DNA from: Paragordius varius
Taxonomy: Eukaryota > Nematomorpha
Length of the DNA stretch: 64,000 nt
Reading direction: 5' to 3'
NCBI GenBank assembly: GCA_964247055.1
Contig: OZ176054.1
Coordinates: 10,416,001-10,480,000 of the forward strand
Part shown: piece by piece, positions 12,436 to 26,500 of the stretch
How the letters are laid out: the number at the start of each line of letters is the position of its first letter
How positions within the stretch are numbered: the stretch's first letter is position 1
Made by a program: the position numbers and the translations under genes
Notes under the pieces: generated by a model
The model's database searches: none
The model's input: only the letters and a program-made list of their open reading frames with translations
What the model was told of the DNA's origin: nothing

Positions 12436-14912
12436 CTATAATTTTATTGAGAAATGGCGGCTATTAGCAATTTTTTAATGCTAGAGACCTGTAAATTGAT
12501 CCCAGTTTTTCAAAATAAAATTACAAACTGCCAAAATTAGCTCTCGTTACTATGTTAAAAAATAAATAAATTTTGAGCTTTCTGTTTCAACAAATATATT
12601 AAATGTAACCAACAATGCTATTTTTAATATAGAATGTGAGCCAATATTCAATACGATCTATACAGATATAATAATAAAAAATAATTTAAAGAGTGTTTTT
12701 ATGCTAATATAGAATTTTTTTAATAGATGTGTTACGCTAAAAATAGTTATGGTAAAGAGCTCCCTCTGACTGTTAACTTATTATTATCTGTACTAGTATA
12801 GTAAAATAATCTAAAAATAAATATTAACCATAAAATATCAATAAACATTAAAAAACCTAAATTTTTTAACTTTTGACTCATATATATTTTTTGGATTATT
12901 TAAGACAAAAAATTTTATATTATACATATTTAGACTATTCCAATGCATTTTTCGCACATTTTCTATATAAGTTTAATAATTTTTCCCATCATCGCTTCCC
13001 GCCATTACTCGACAAGTATATATATAATTATAAATTCATGTTATAAACTTTATTTAGGTGGTTATCAGAAAAATTTAAAATCAAATCATTCTTTGAACTC
13101 TCTATTTAAATTGAAATAATAAAACATTAAAATAAAAAAGTCATTTATGGAAAATCGATTTTTACAATTTGCAAACGCGTGTTAAAACATGCAAAATAAT
13201 TAGGTGTCTTATAAAAAAGATTTCTATAAAGTCATAAATATTTATAATTAATTAATTCTAGAAAAAAATTATATTCGATATTATATTTTTGTTAATATAT
13301 ATTTAAATATATTTATCAAATAAAATATAATATTCCCACCTAATGTTAAGAAAATATATATTTATAGTTTCACAAATATTATTAAGATTTGTAAAAATAT
13401 ATATCTAGCCAGCAATGCTCGATAGCAAACATTATGACTTTTAATTGCAATGGTAGGCTAATAATAATAATCGCCGTTTATGTTATTATTATTATTAATA
13501 TAAAGATGGCGTTTTCCGCCTTAAAATTAATTGTATAATATGTAGAGTAACGTTTTAAATTTAAGAATAAATGATTTTTTTTCAATTATTGGGAAATTTT
13601 TTATTTTGTTAAGAACAGGGCTGTTCAACAGTTGATTTTAAAGCCAATTGTAGCTTATTGAAAATTTTGAATGGCTCTTTAAGAATTTTGAAAAAAAACT
13701 TTTCTTTGCAAAAAGTTTAATTTTTGAGTGATGATGAAATTTTTAAAATTTATCTTAAAAGGCAAAAATTTTAAATTGATTCCCAAAATTTCCATATTAC
13801 AATCTGCAAATCTTAAAATACTTGCCACGGGTAACCTTTTTTTTGGTAGTTATTAGGTGAAAAAACCGTGTTTCTGGAAACTACAGCTTTTTAATATAAC
13901 AATATCCATATTATTAGAGTTAGTTATTACGTTTTTGAATAAATTTGCAATCGTAAACTTTTTTGACATTTTTCAAAATATCTTGGGGTGGGGAGCATTA
14001 AAAAATTATTTTAAAGTCACATATAACTCTTAATGTTGATCGTCAATGTTTTATGTGGATTTTTCGTATATTTTTAAATATTTAATTTTACTATATTTAA
14101 AGGGATTTAGTAAAAGCTATATATCGGGATTAATGATTTTAGATATTTAAAGCTTTTTTACATTATTATAGTATGTTATTATGATATCAATTTCTACAAA
14201 TGATTAATTTTCTCAGATATTTAATTTTACAACCTTAATCCATTCGTCCAATCCTCTCTATAATTACTCTGCCAGAGAAAAATATTAATTTAATTTATTG
14301 TGTCAAATACATTTATTAAAATAATGTCACCAATTTGATATCAATAATTTTTAATAGATCTTTAAATTATTAAGGCTTAATTATATAAAAATAACTGCCC
14401 ATCGCATGGGTCATCTTAAAGGAATATATCAAATCTAGGTGAAACAAGTAGTGCAATTTTATATTGATTTTTATTTAAACGTCGGATTTTATTTTAATAC
14501 AATTATTAAAGATATCTAGGCAGCCATACATAGATTTGTGATATAGTCTTTAAAATATTTGAGAATTGTATAAAACATAGTTCTGGAGGAATTTAAGTGG
14601 GGTAAGTTTAAGAATGAATTGGGATATGTAATATGTTTGTGCTTTCATGGTAGATATAATTAAAAAATTAAGTTTTGTCATGCATTTAATAATTTTAACA
14701 CATATTAGTACATTTTTACTAGTTGTTATTTGTATAAAATTAACACATCTCTAGATGTCTATGTAATAAATTTATTTTATACTTATGTCTTGATATATAT
14801 TAATTCAAATGTGGCTATTCTAGCCAATTATGTTGGACACTCCTAGTTTAAAAGTTGCATTGGTAGTATATTAATAATTACATGCACATATATATATATA
14901 TATATATATATA
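12436..14912. other. AT-rich stretch, no gene seen
   Basis: About 2.5 kb without a supportable exon, RNA or bounded element. A CAGGGCTGTTCAACAG motif near 13616 resembles a hAT terminus, but no matching end was found. A TA microsatellite occupies about 14888-14911. Confidence 0.4.
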
Positions 14913-15094
14913 CAGTTTTTATCGTTAAATGGGTATAAATATTTGGTACAAGAGCTCTCTGGTAATTCTTATATTTTTGGAGGAATATGATATTGCAATA
15001 CTATAAAGCTCTTATTTTTTCCATTCTTTACCTAATATTTATGCCCATTTAACGAAAAAAATGAATCTTTGATAAAATAAATTATACATGACTG
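14913..15094. mobile_element. MITE family 2, palindromic
   Basis: Starts CAGT and ends ACTG between TA dinucleotides. Long arms contain TTAAATGGGTATAAATATT and AGAGCTCT... motifs in inverted orientation, so the element is almost a perfect hairpin. Two better copies lie at 55194-55420 and 56956-57190. Confidence 0.78.
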
Positions 15095-15409
15095 TATTTA
15101 TGTATATAGCAGTGGTATTCAAACCGCGGCCCTAAGAGTAATTTAAAATTGCCCTATGACCTTATGATATCTAAATTATTTTTTTTATTGATGAATTTTA
15201 TAAGAATACCTAAAAGAATTTTCGCTTATTTTAATATTAATTTATTTTCTTTTTGAATTTAATTTTAGTAATTTTTATTTTTTACCCAATTTGAAATGCA
15301 GAAAAATTTCCCTATATTAAAATGATTTCAAAATTTTGGCAAAGTTTTCTTTTACTATATTCTATTTTCTTTTCTATTTTGAAATTTTTATTGCATTCCT
15401 TTTTTGAAT

Positions 15410-15996
15410 TTAACACTTAGATACAACACACTCATTTTAGTCCTTCGATTCAAATTGGGGTAGTTAGATACCCCAGGCCTGTTTAAAATCAAATACTTCA
15501 AAAAGTATGGAAGCAATCGAAACTATGGCAAAATTTTGCACTTATATAACATTAATAAACCGAAATATATAAAAAAATTTATTTAAAAATACTTGATATT
15601 ATACTTATTTTGAGCTAAAACTGAAAGGTAAAAATTTAGTCAACGTTACATGTGTCAAATTGTAAAATTAAAAACTAATACAAAATAAACCGCTTTTTCT
15701 ATTTCTATCAATGTTAGATGTAATTTATATAAAAATTAAGCCTTTAGTTTTACCCTTAAAGTTAAATGAAGACGATATTTTGCAAAATTTTTGTAAAATA
15801 AAAATGTCGTCGAAGTAGTTTATGGAACTTTTTTTTCAAAACAAAATTTTATCAAGATATTTTGGCATATTTATATAATATTTATCAGGTTGAAGCAAAT
15901 TTAAATTGGGACCGTTTCCTTCAGTAGTTTTTTAAAAATTTTAATTTAAATTTAGTCTAGGGTATTTAGATACCCCAATTTGAATCGAAGTGTTAA
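15410..15996. mobile_element. piggyBac-like MITE (TTAA ends)
   Basis: Bounded by TTAACACTT at the left and AAGTGTTAA at the right, that is TTAA on both sides with short CACTT inverted ends. Internal inverted words GGTAGTTAGATACCCC and GGTATTTAGATACCCC lie near each end. TTAA duplication is the hallmark of piggyBac-superfamily insertion. No transposase. Sister copies: 50975-51502 and 59621-60176. Confidence 0.78.
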
Positions 15997-16377
15997 GCAA
16001 GGTTTAAAATTATTTAAATACTTAATTTTCATGTAAACGAATAAATTTTAAATAATTTTATTGGAATGCTTCATAAAAAGTAAGCAAAATCAGAACAATT
16101 GGTACATTTGTATAATTTTTGAGTACCGAGAAGAGATATATTGTAAAGATGTAATCAATGCTATTGGCGAAGTTCTATATAAATATATTTAATGTAAATT
16201 ATTGCGATACTACCGAGGCAACAGGCTACTTTTTAACAAAATAAAAATTATTATACATATTAAAAATTTATACAGTATAATTTTGTTTACTCATGTTATT
16301 ATTGTGATACCAACGGTAACTTTTAAACAAAATAAAAAATTGTCATCGATATAAACAAAAATTACATAGTGTTAAAT

Positions 16378-17831
16378 TAATGTGACCAGATATTTTGAAA
16401 TTGGACGCAGTACAAATGCCTGTTTTTACACCATCGGTGTGGTATATTACCCAGTTTCACGTAAAAAAATTTCTGATGAAATATATATATTCTGATAGGA
16501 AAATATTACGATTATTATTTTGGTTTAACCTTATTTCGTTTTTAAAGAAAGTTTTTATACTTTTGTAGTAAGTGCTCCGTCTAAATTGCAAAAGGTGCGC
16601 AATTTTTTTAAAATATATTTTGTGGTTAAAGCTTAATGCTTTATTTCATAAAAAATCACTAAATATACCATGAACATATATATTGCAAAACAATAAAATT
16701 TTAGATGTGGGCTCTGAAAGTCCCAATTTTTTTGGCTCTTTTGTTCTAAAAATACACGCAAAAATTCTGACATTGTGCAATAATTTTGTTTATATACTAA
16801 ATTTTGATATCAACTAAATACATTTAAAAAAATACATACTTTTAAAACTTTATTTTGGTAAAGCATACTTCATACTATTTTTAGCATGATGGAAAAGATA
16901 TGAACGGTTGAAATGTTATAAAACTTTATATATATAATTAAATGTTATACATTTTGTACACTCAGAATTTTAATTAGATTATTTGTTCGTTTTCAAATTT
17001 TTAACTAACAAAAATTGTGTTTTTTCACAAATTCTCCAAAATTTGCATACAAACAAGCCTTTAAATTAAAATTCTCAACCTATAGTAATGTTCTACAATC
17101 TACATCATCGAGTTATTTAGAAAAAGGCTTTTATTATAATAATTTTTCCACTTCAAAATATTTTGACACGCTTCAACAAAATATCTCAAATTTGTTTATG
17201 CAAAAAATAAGAAAACTAATAAAAATTAAAGTTTAGGAATAAAATTAATAAATATCATACGTCCCACCATGTGAGTGTAGAAAACGTAAAAAAACTCGTA
17301 ATTACGACAAAAAGGTTTTTTGAAAAAATATGCCTATATAATAAATTTTAAGTAATATGTTACGAGAATACAATATTTATATAATTTTCCATAACAAAAA
17401 ATGAAATTTCGAAACTTTATTAAACATTTATGAAAATATCATAAATTATTTTATTTTTTTAAATTTTGAGGCACCTCATCCTGAGTGAAATAGCCATTAG
17501 TCTGAATCTTACTAGGTGAAGTCCATTTCGCCACTGAGCGAAAGGCTGCAATCTTTTTTGTATAATTAGAGCCGAAAATAAAATATTAACCAATTAAAAT
17601 TGCCCCGATCTTGTTTTTTTACAGCAAATTTCTTTACAAATTATGGATTTATTTTAACATAGGCTACTATATCAAATTCTAAAATAATTTTTTTATATAA
17701 AAGAATTAATATATATTTATAAAAATTAATTTATATTTTTTTTCAAAAAGCAGTACAAAACGCAGTACAGACGCAGTTTTTTTCTGAAAATCCATACTGT
17801 ATTGCGAAAAACAGCCTATCTGGCCACATTA
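16378..17831 (-). mobile_element. non-autonomous hAT element, longer relative of 11818-12435
   Basis: Starts TAATGTGACC and ends GGCCACATTA, with GTTAAAT (7 bp) repeated directly on both sides. Its left end matches the reverse complement of the right end of the 11818 element and vice versa, so the two are inverted relative to each other. It is more than twice as long, because it contains the unrelated repeat at about 16440-16960. The 73-codon ORF at 17015 has no recognisable features. Confidence 0.82.
16440..16960 (+). repeat. unclassified dispersed repeat, copy 1
   Basis: Diverged but colinear with about 60280-60620. Shared words include TGATAGGAAAAT, TTTATACTTT, GAAAGTCCCAA and CGCAAAAAT, in the same order and strand. 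The ends are not defined. It is nested inside the hAT element at 16378-17831. Confidence 0.55.
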
Positions 17832-18628
17832 GTTAAATATTATCATTTTCTGTTTTAGTTCATTTATAACATTATTTTATTAATGAGTTGATTTTTGTTA
17901 AAAAATTTCCTATTAACTTTTAGTTATATTATTAGTAATATGCCATCTACTTATTGATAGTATAATCACGTATGACTAATAAAATTCGGTTTTTTACAGC
18001 ACATTGTAAAAAACATAAAGATCGAAGTTAGCCTAATTTATTCAATACATCAATGGACTAAGACAAAGATATCACAAATATCTTGTTAGTTAATATCATA
18101 TTCATGATTATACGATTTTTAATGAAAAAACGAACATATTTTAGAAAACGAACTAATATGTGAACATTTCTGATCAATAGTAATCGAGTTTCGGGCTTGT
18201 TATTATTTGGAAACATATGTTTTATTTTTGTCTACAGCTTTCAAATAATTTAATGAAAATCTTAGCCAAATCAAAATTTTAAATTCTTTTGATGGTCTTG
18301 TTAAAGTTCGAGCGAAAAATATATTTACCAATAACTTATGAAAAAAATGGTTAAAATTAAAATTATAAAATTATATTTTTAATTTCCTGCTTAATTTTGC
18401 CTTAAATGAAAGCAAGAAATCTTAAGGTCGTCAGTGACCCAATTCATATCGAGTACATGTAAGTATTTACATTTAAATGGTAATACCCCAACGAAATTGT
18501 TAATCAAAAATTTAGGGTACCAAGTGATCGATTCCTATTCAAAGCCCTAATATTTAATTTTCTAATTCCTTTTACAAAGAAAAATGAAAAAATATATAAT
18601 TAATTATAAAATTTTCTTTTTTAATTAG

Positions 18629-21600
18629 GCGAACCGATCTTAAGCAATGTGTCCAACAAGATGGTAATACTAAATCCGCTAGAAGGTGGTTTTTCGAATT
18701 CATTGTTCAGATAAAATCATTGTTTTGAAAGATAATATATATATTTATATCTAAAATTATATCCGATCTCAATGAAACCACGAAAGAATCAAGTTTAGAG
18801 AAAAAAAATTATATTTTATTGCATTATTTAAGATTCTAAAATTGAATGACATCAATTTATACCCGTACACACAATTGATTGAATTAAAAAACAATATATC
18901 CTTTTTAAGAATTATACAGATAACACGTATAACTAAAAGATAAGTAATTATTAAAGACAACTAACTTATTATATTTGAATATATGTGATTGATAGTGCGA
19001 CTAATTTATATCTCTGGTTTATATTTTGCAGATTAAAATAACGGGTTATAAGCAATCAAGTGATTTTAGAGTAGGGGTCGGTCCTTAAAAAAAATAATAT
19101 ATTTATTATTTTTAAATTTTAACTGTAATTTTAATTCTTAGAACTTTAGGTTAAAAAATTATTAAAATTTACAAAACAATGACAAGACACCAAAATATCT
19201 CATTTTTTACTTTTGTTTATTATAATCCTAATAATTTAGATCCATTGAATATTAACGAAACGTATAACCAAATTATAATGCCTAATTCCTTGGACGGTAT
19301 ATTATAAAATTTGTTTTTAGTAATAAAAAATATGTATGGACAAAATATACTTTTACAAAAATTAGTTATTAAGTTAGATAACTCTGAATTAAAATTTAAA
19401 GAATGTGTTAGGTTGATAAGATTTTTTTAAACGGTTTCATCTCGGGAAATGGCCGATATTTGGATGATTTCGTATTTAAAGTTCAAAAATTTGATTGGAC
19501 CTAGTGGTTTTTAGATGAATTTATTTATATTTGCCGCATATCATCAAACATTGCCAAACAAGTTCCTTTTCAAGTTCTTCTATATGTTTTAATTTTTAAA
19601 TCCTGCTCATATATACCATTTGCACTCAAGAGTGTCCTTAAACACTTCAAGTTGGTCCTTAAGATTTTTACATGTATTTTTTTATTTAATTATTTTTTAA
19701 CCTAATTTTCTTCATATTTCTTCATTTAAAAATTAAAAATTTTACTGGGAAACCACTTTTTTATTTTGATTAATTTTTTCTATTTAACAAAATATTAACT
19801 TTTAAATGTTAATGAATGAAAAATTCTAAATAATAACTTAGAAAACTTATATATTTTTTAATTGGGTCTTAAAATCTTATATATATCCAAAATAATTTTA
19901 AGAAATTAATAAAGTTATACGGTTTTTCAATGAATAAAAGTTGATATTGATTTAAAATTTATGTTAAATAATAGAAAATAGGTTAAAAACGATAAGATAG
20001 ATGAATAATTGATTTAATTTATAAAAGTTAAAAATATAAAAAAAACGTCAAATTACCAACTTGAAGTATTCAAGGACCAACTTTTAATGTTCAAGGACAA
20101 ACTTGAACTGTTCCAGGACCAACTTGAAATGTTCAAGGACACTCTTGAAATGAAAGGACACTCTTGAAGTGCAAATGGTGTATCAGTAATGCCCTTTGTT
20201 TAAATCAGAGGTGTCCAACACCACCCGCGCGTATGCGGCCCCTCGAAATATTTCTACAGCCCGCAAAAAATGTCATCTAGTATAAAGTTTTACGAAAACT
20301 AATTAAAAATTATTTTTAAATAAATTTCCTGAATTTTGGCAACGAACTTGTAAAATTTGTTAAAATAAATTATAATTTTTACAGTCCTATGTTAAATCTA
20401 ATAAAATATATGCGTGTGCGGCTACTCGCCAGTTTTTTTGGACCTTAATACGGTCCGCAAAGCCATTTATCGAGGACAATCTAATCTAAATGATCAATTT
20501 TAAAATTTTAGCGCCTTCAACCGAAAAATTGACTTCTAAATGAGAAAGAAATATATTTGTAAACGTACAAAAGTGATTAAAAATTGAAATAACGGTTTTA
20601 GGTTTGATAATTTTATATCTTTTTTAAATTAATATTCAATATTTTAATTTTAGAGTTTGAACCTCCAATTTACGTTAATAAGACAGAATTAGAAGCGCTA
20701 TCTCACTCAAACCAAGGTTACTTTAAATACAATATAATCAAACATATTCATATCAATTCTGTAATATACTATTTTACAATACCAATCTTAACTATGTTGA
20801 TTTAAAAAAATAGGGTTGCTTAGTTTTCAGCTAGTATTTTAGATGTTAATTTTTAGTTTAATGTCATAATTTTTACTACTTATTAACGATTGCATTTATA
20901 CCATAACAATTTTTTACATATAATATATTTGAAAAAGGTATGACCCTAATCAAATAATTATGTCTTCATAAATTTAAACTCTAATTTAAAAATTAATAAG
21001 TAAGATACAATCTGTCTTAGCTAAAACATTATAACTAGACGTTTTTTTGTATACTATAAAATTCTTGAAACCTAGTTTATAAAACTGTAATTTATGGTTG
21101 AGATTTTAAATATTATTTTAAAAAGTTAATTGCGGCTTGTTGCCTTAAGCACACAGTGATCAAAACAAACATTTTGTCGCCTTATTTATTATTATTCGGG
21201 CATATAGGTATCTTAATTTTTTATATAGGAAACGTGCTTAATTATAAACGTATTAGGTTAAATTTAATCAACTTTTAAAACATTATACTATAGGCTCATA
21301 TATTCAGAAGAGAAATTTTTAAAATTTAATCTGTAACTTGTCAAATTATATTGAAAGGGCATATATTGTTGGTATTATAAAATTGAATAGCATTTATATA
21401 ACCACTATGAGTGTAAGCATAACTATGTCTAAAAATATGAAAGCCAGGGAGATTCCAGATGTTCAAGCAGGATTGAATGGGCATAACACAAGAGATCACA
21501 TCTCGATTACATCCAAGCTTTTGACTCGATTAACCATGCCCATTTATGGCGAAGTTTGGAAGCAATGGGAGTTACAGCAAAGCTTATAACCTTGCTCAAG

Positions 21601-23522
21601 AATTTGAGAGCCATAATACTAACCCCAGTGGGCAGAACCAACGAAATTTTAATACAGAAAGGTGTTAGACAAGGATGTTGCACATGTTTAATATTTGTTC
21701 AGAAATGAACATGAAAAAAGTAGATGATGCCACTGAAAGCCTAAGGATAGAAGGGAAAAGGATTAAAAATCTAAGATTCGCAGATGACACGACTCTGATC
21801 GCCGATAATGTAAAAAGTTTAAAGAATATGATAAGGTTAGTAGAAGAAGAAAGTAAAATATATGGATTTATTGAACCTCAATCCGAAGAAAACCAAAATT
21901 ATGAGTTTATTAGAAAATAAACCTAATATTACCATAGACGACAGTCCAGTAGAAGCAGTAAATAAAATCTTATACTTAGGCTCTCTAATAGATATAAACA
22001 GCTCCTCCACGCCAGATAGTAAACGCCGCATAGCATTAGGGAAGTCAGCTGGGAACAAGTTGACTAAATTATGAAGTAAAGATATCACTACAAAAAGAGA
22101 GTAATGAAATGCATGGTTTTTCCGGTTGTTACTTATGCTGCCGAAAGTTGGACACTAAAACAGAATGATAAAAAAAGGAGGGCAGCATCTAAAATCAGGT
22201 GTCTCACAAGGTTAAGAATTACTCTTATTGAGAGTCACTTAATGGAAGCTATAATATAAAGAAAGTTCATATATATTGGTCACATTCTAAGAAGTACATC
22301 TCTTGAGAAGGATTTGATTTATGGAAAAGTTGAAGGGATAAGGATAAAAGGAAGATCAATGTTAAGATGGCTGGATACTGTAAAAAAGGAAACTGCTAGA
22401 TGTATAAGGGAATTGGAAGAAATAGCATGGGAAAGAGAGAAGTGGAGAGAGCTCGTCATTTTAATTTCCAAGGGGTCGAACTTGACTTAAGGAGCTAACT
22501 ACCATTATAATTCACATTGAAAAAAACAGAAAGGACAAAGTTAGCCTATTTTAAACACCAATGAACTAAGACTAATATATTACAAATATCTGTAATAAGT
22601 ATTGACATATATTCACATATACCATTTTAAATGAAAAAAACGAACATATATTGAAGAAAACGAACTGATATGTGAACATTTCTCAACAATAGTAATCGAG
22701 TTTCGGGCCTGTTAATGATTGGGAACAAATGTTTTATTTTTGACAACAGCTTTCAAATAATCACTATTTTTGCTGGTCTCAAAGTTAAATAGGAAATACA
22801 TTCACCAACAACTTATTAAAGAAATGGTTTAAAATAAAAATAATCAAATTTTACTCAATTTCCTGCTTAAATTTTGCGTTGGAATGAAAACAAAAAATAA
22901 GAATTATCAGTGTTTCATGAAAGTATGATTGCTAACTTCTGAAACGATAATTTATAAAAACTTACTTTTAATAAACCTAAGGTCGTTCGTGACTTAATAC
23001 ATATTGACGACATGAAAAAATGATTTGCATATAAATGGTAATACCCCAACGAAACTGATTAAAATTAAGGGTGCCAAGTGATCGATTCCTATACAAAGCT
23101 CTAATATTTAATTTTCTAATTCCTTTTGAAAAGAAAAATGAAAAATATATATTAAAGAAATTTTCTTTTTTTTATTTAGACGAACCTAACATAGGCAATA
23201 CGTCCAACAATATTGTAATACTAAATCCGTTAGGTAGGTTTTCAAATTCATTGTTAAAATTAAATCACTATATTGAAAAATAATACATATGCCTATGTAT
23301 ATCCATAGAAAAATCGCCTCTCATCTATAAAAATATATCCGATCTCGATGTAACCATTGCGAAAGAATCAAGTAAAAATTTGAGGAAATTATGTTTTATT
23401 GCATTTTAAGATTATTTAACGACATTTGGTTATCACAATTAATTAAATTTAAAAAACAATATTGTCCCTTTTTACAAATTATACAGATAACACGTAGAAC
23501 TAAAATACAACTAATTATTAAT

Positions 23523-23571
<49 letters not shown>

Positions 23572-26500
23572 TAATAGTGTTTCAATTTATATATATATGG
23601 TTCATATTTTTAACGAGTTATAAACATTCAAGTGGTTTTAGAATAGCGGGCTTTTAAAAAAATATTCTTCTTTATGTTTTTAAGTTTAACTGTATAATTT
23701 AAATTTTTAAAACTTTAGTTTAAAAAATATATTATGTAAATGAAAATGGTAAAATTTTGCAAAACAATGACAAGACACCAAAATATCTCGATTTTTATAT
23801 TATTTATTTTAATTCCTAATAATTTAGATCCATTGAATATCAACAAAACGGACCCCCAAATTAAAATGCTTAATCCCATGAACGGTATATAAATTTGTTT
23901 TTTGTGATAATAATACTATATTATTTAAGTTGTTTAGTTTAATTATCGTTAGGTTAATTTTCGCGGTTTCTTAGACGAGATATTAATTTGTGATACATGC
24001 GGTGATAAACATACATAAAAATCATTATCAAGTATCGAGTCTTAAGAATTTTTGTGCATATGATGTCAGAATCACTCAATAATACGGAATATAATTATGT
24101 ATATATATGTTAATTTAGAAAACAGATTATATGCTTATTTAGGAGAGGCAATTAGTGAAAATAAAATTAACCCTTATGAATCATCAAAAGTTTAATAGAT
24201 CTTTGAAATTTTATCTCGGGAAAGCGCCGATTTTGAATGATTTCGTTACTTGACATTTTAAAAATTTGATATCATTTGGTATTTTTTGAATAAAATCTTC
24301 TATTTTAATGTATTTGCCGCCTATAATCAAACATTGCCAAACCATTTCTTTTTCTAGTTTTTTGGTTTAATCCGGCTCATATATAAAGTTATGCCTTTAG
24401 CGCATTCCGTTCATCTAATTAATTCTACAGCCCGCAAGAATTTTGTAATATAAAACTAATTTTACGAAACCTCATTTAAACTTAAAAACATTCATTTTTG
24501 GAATAAGTTTTTCCGAATTTTACCAATGAATGAACTAGCAAAAATTGTTAAAATAAATTGTAATTTTTCCAGTCTTATGTTAAATCTAATAAAATATTTG
24601 TGCCCATATATTTTGCGAATGCGGCTCGCCAGATTTCTTGATCCAAAAACAGACACCCCTATAAAGGATCAATTTGAGATGTTTTAAGACCCCTTCAAGA
24701 AAAAAAATGATTTCTAGGCATGATTAATTTTTTAAAATTTGAAAGAAATATATTATTAAACGTAGGGAAAAGTGATTAAATATTAATAGGGTTTTAGGTA
24801 TGATGATTTTATATGTTTTAATATTTTCATTCTTGATTTATTTATTATAGAAAATGAACCTCCAATTTACGTGGATATGACAGAAACATGGCCATCCATA
24901 TCAAATCAAGGTTACTAGTCTAATATAATCAATCATACAGATCTATTCTGTAATAAACCATTTCACTATACCAATCTTACCTTAAGTTAGTTTTTTAAAA
25001 ATAGAGCTGCTTAGTTATTAAATTAGATACGTAATTATAAAATCGAAATCAATGTTTAAATTTTTTCCATAAATTTCAATGCTGAATTGCTATTACCAAC
25101 TGCTTTTTTTCATATATAAGGGACCCCCCTAATCAAAAATTATGTCCTTACAATAAACTATAATTTCAAATTTAATAAGTAAGATACATTTCTTAGCTAA
25201 AACATTATATCTGGACGTTTTTTGTATTCTATAAAATTGTTGGAAAACCTAAAACTGTAAAACTATTGTTGAGATGTGTTGAAATATTGTTTAAAAAAAG
25301 TTATGCTCCTTGTCCAGCACACTGTGATCCCAAAACAAACATGTTGCCATATTTAAGTGTCATATTTAGGGTGCATGAGTATTTTATTAATATTTTAATG
25401 GCGGGAAAAGTGCTTCGGGAGTTATATAACCTATTAAGGTTAAACTCATTCAACTTTTAAAACATTATACTATAAGCTGATATAAGGCATTTTTAAAATT
25501 TAATTTATGTAAAAACTTTTCAAATTATAGCTATCGAGGGGGCCTATTTTGATATTAATATTAAGTAGCATTTATATAACCATAACCAGTGCTACAACCT
25601 GTAGATAATTATGTGTAAAAAATAAGTAACTAATTCGATTAACTAATAAGCATACCAATTAATAAAATGTAAAAATTACAAGAAAAATTAATCAGCTGTT
25701 CGGCACGTTTTTTGGGCGTTTTATATGTTAAAAGTAATTCCAGCATTTCCGTAAAAAATCTCCCATTTAGTCAGATCAAAAATTTCAACACACTATATTT
25801 TTATGCTAACAAATATAATTATAATAAGGATTTTATCTAACACAACCTTTTCTATATTGATGGCAAAGATGTGATTTTAGATTAAGGATTCGTGTTATAA
25901 AGGGTGCTTTAGAAAATTTAATGCTATGTTTGCTCTAACTAGCGTTTATTAAAAACATTATATATATACTGCTAAAATATTTAAGATTTACTCTTTATTA
26001 TCATTTTATAATCTTTCCCTATTTTGTATACAATGACATTTTGGGGTAATATACCATTTGCACTTCAAGAGTGTCCTTGAACACTTCAAGTTGGTCCTTG
26101 AACATTTCAAGTTGATCCTTGAACACTTCAAGTTGGTCATTGAAGAGTTTAAGTTGGTCCTTGAACACCTCAGGTTAATCCCTGAACAGTTTAAGTTGGT
26201 CCTTGAACATTTTAAGTTGGTCCTTGAACACTTAGAGTTTGACCTTAAAATTTATAATTTTGATTTAACCATAATTTTTGCATTTATTTTTTTATTTTAT
26301 TATTTATTAACCTAGTTTTCTTTATTTATTAAATATTTATTTAAAAATAAATTTTTTTAATTGAAAAACTACTTTTTTGTTTCAAACTATTTTTTTTGCA
26401 ATCGAACAAAATTATTGACTTTTAAATGTTTTTAATGAAAAATTTTAATTAATAACCCAGAAAACTTATATATTTTTTCATTTCGTGTTAAAATCTTATA

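Larger units (their letters stand above)
18015..21437 (+). repeat. tandem segmental duplication, copy 1
   Basis: Colinear with 22525-25625 over its whole length despite substitutions and indels. Matching blocks include AGTAATCGAGTTTCGGGC, GGTAATACCCCAACGAAA, CCAAGTGATCGATTCCTAT, ATGACAAGACACCAAAATAT and TAGCATTTATATAACCA. It carries three exons of the sequon-rich gene. Unlike copy 2 it also contains a fold-back element (19614-20181). Confidence 0.88.

Noticed and set aside
26058-26240. CRISPR-like array of 21 bp repeats
   Set aside because: Repeats are contiguous with no spacers and have an inverted counterpart; this is a eukaryotic fold-back element.
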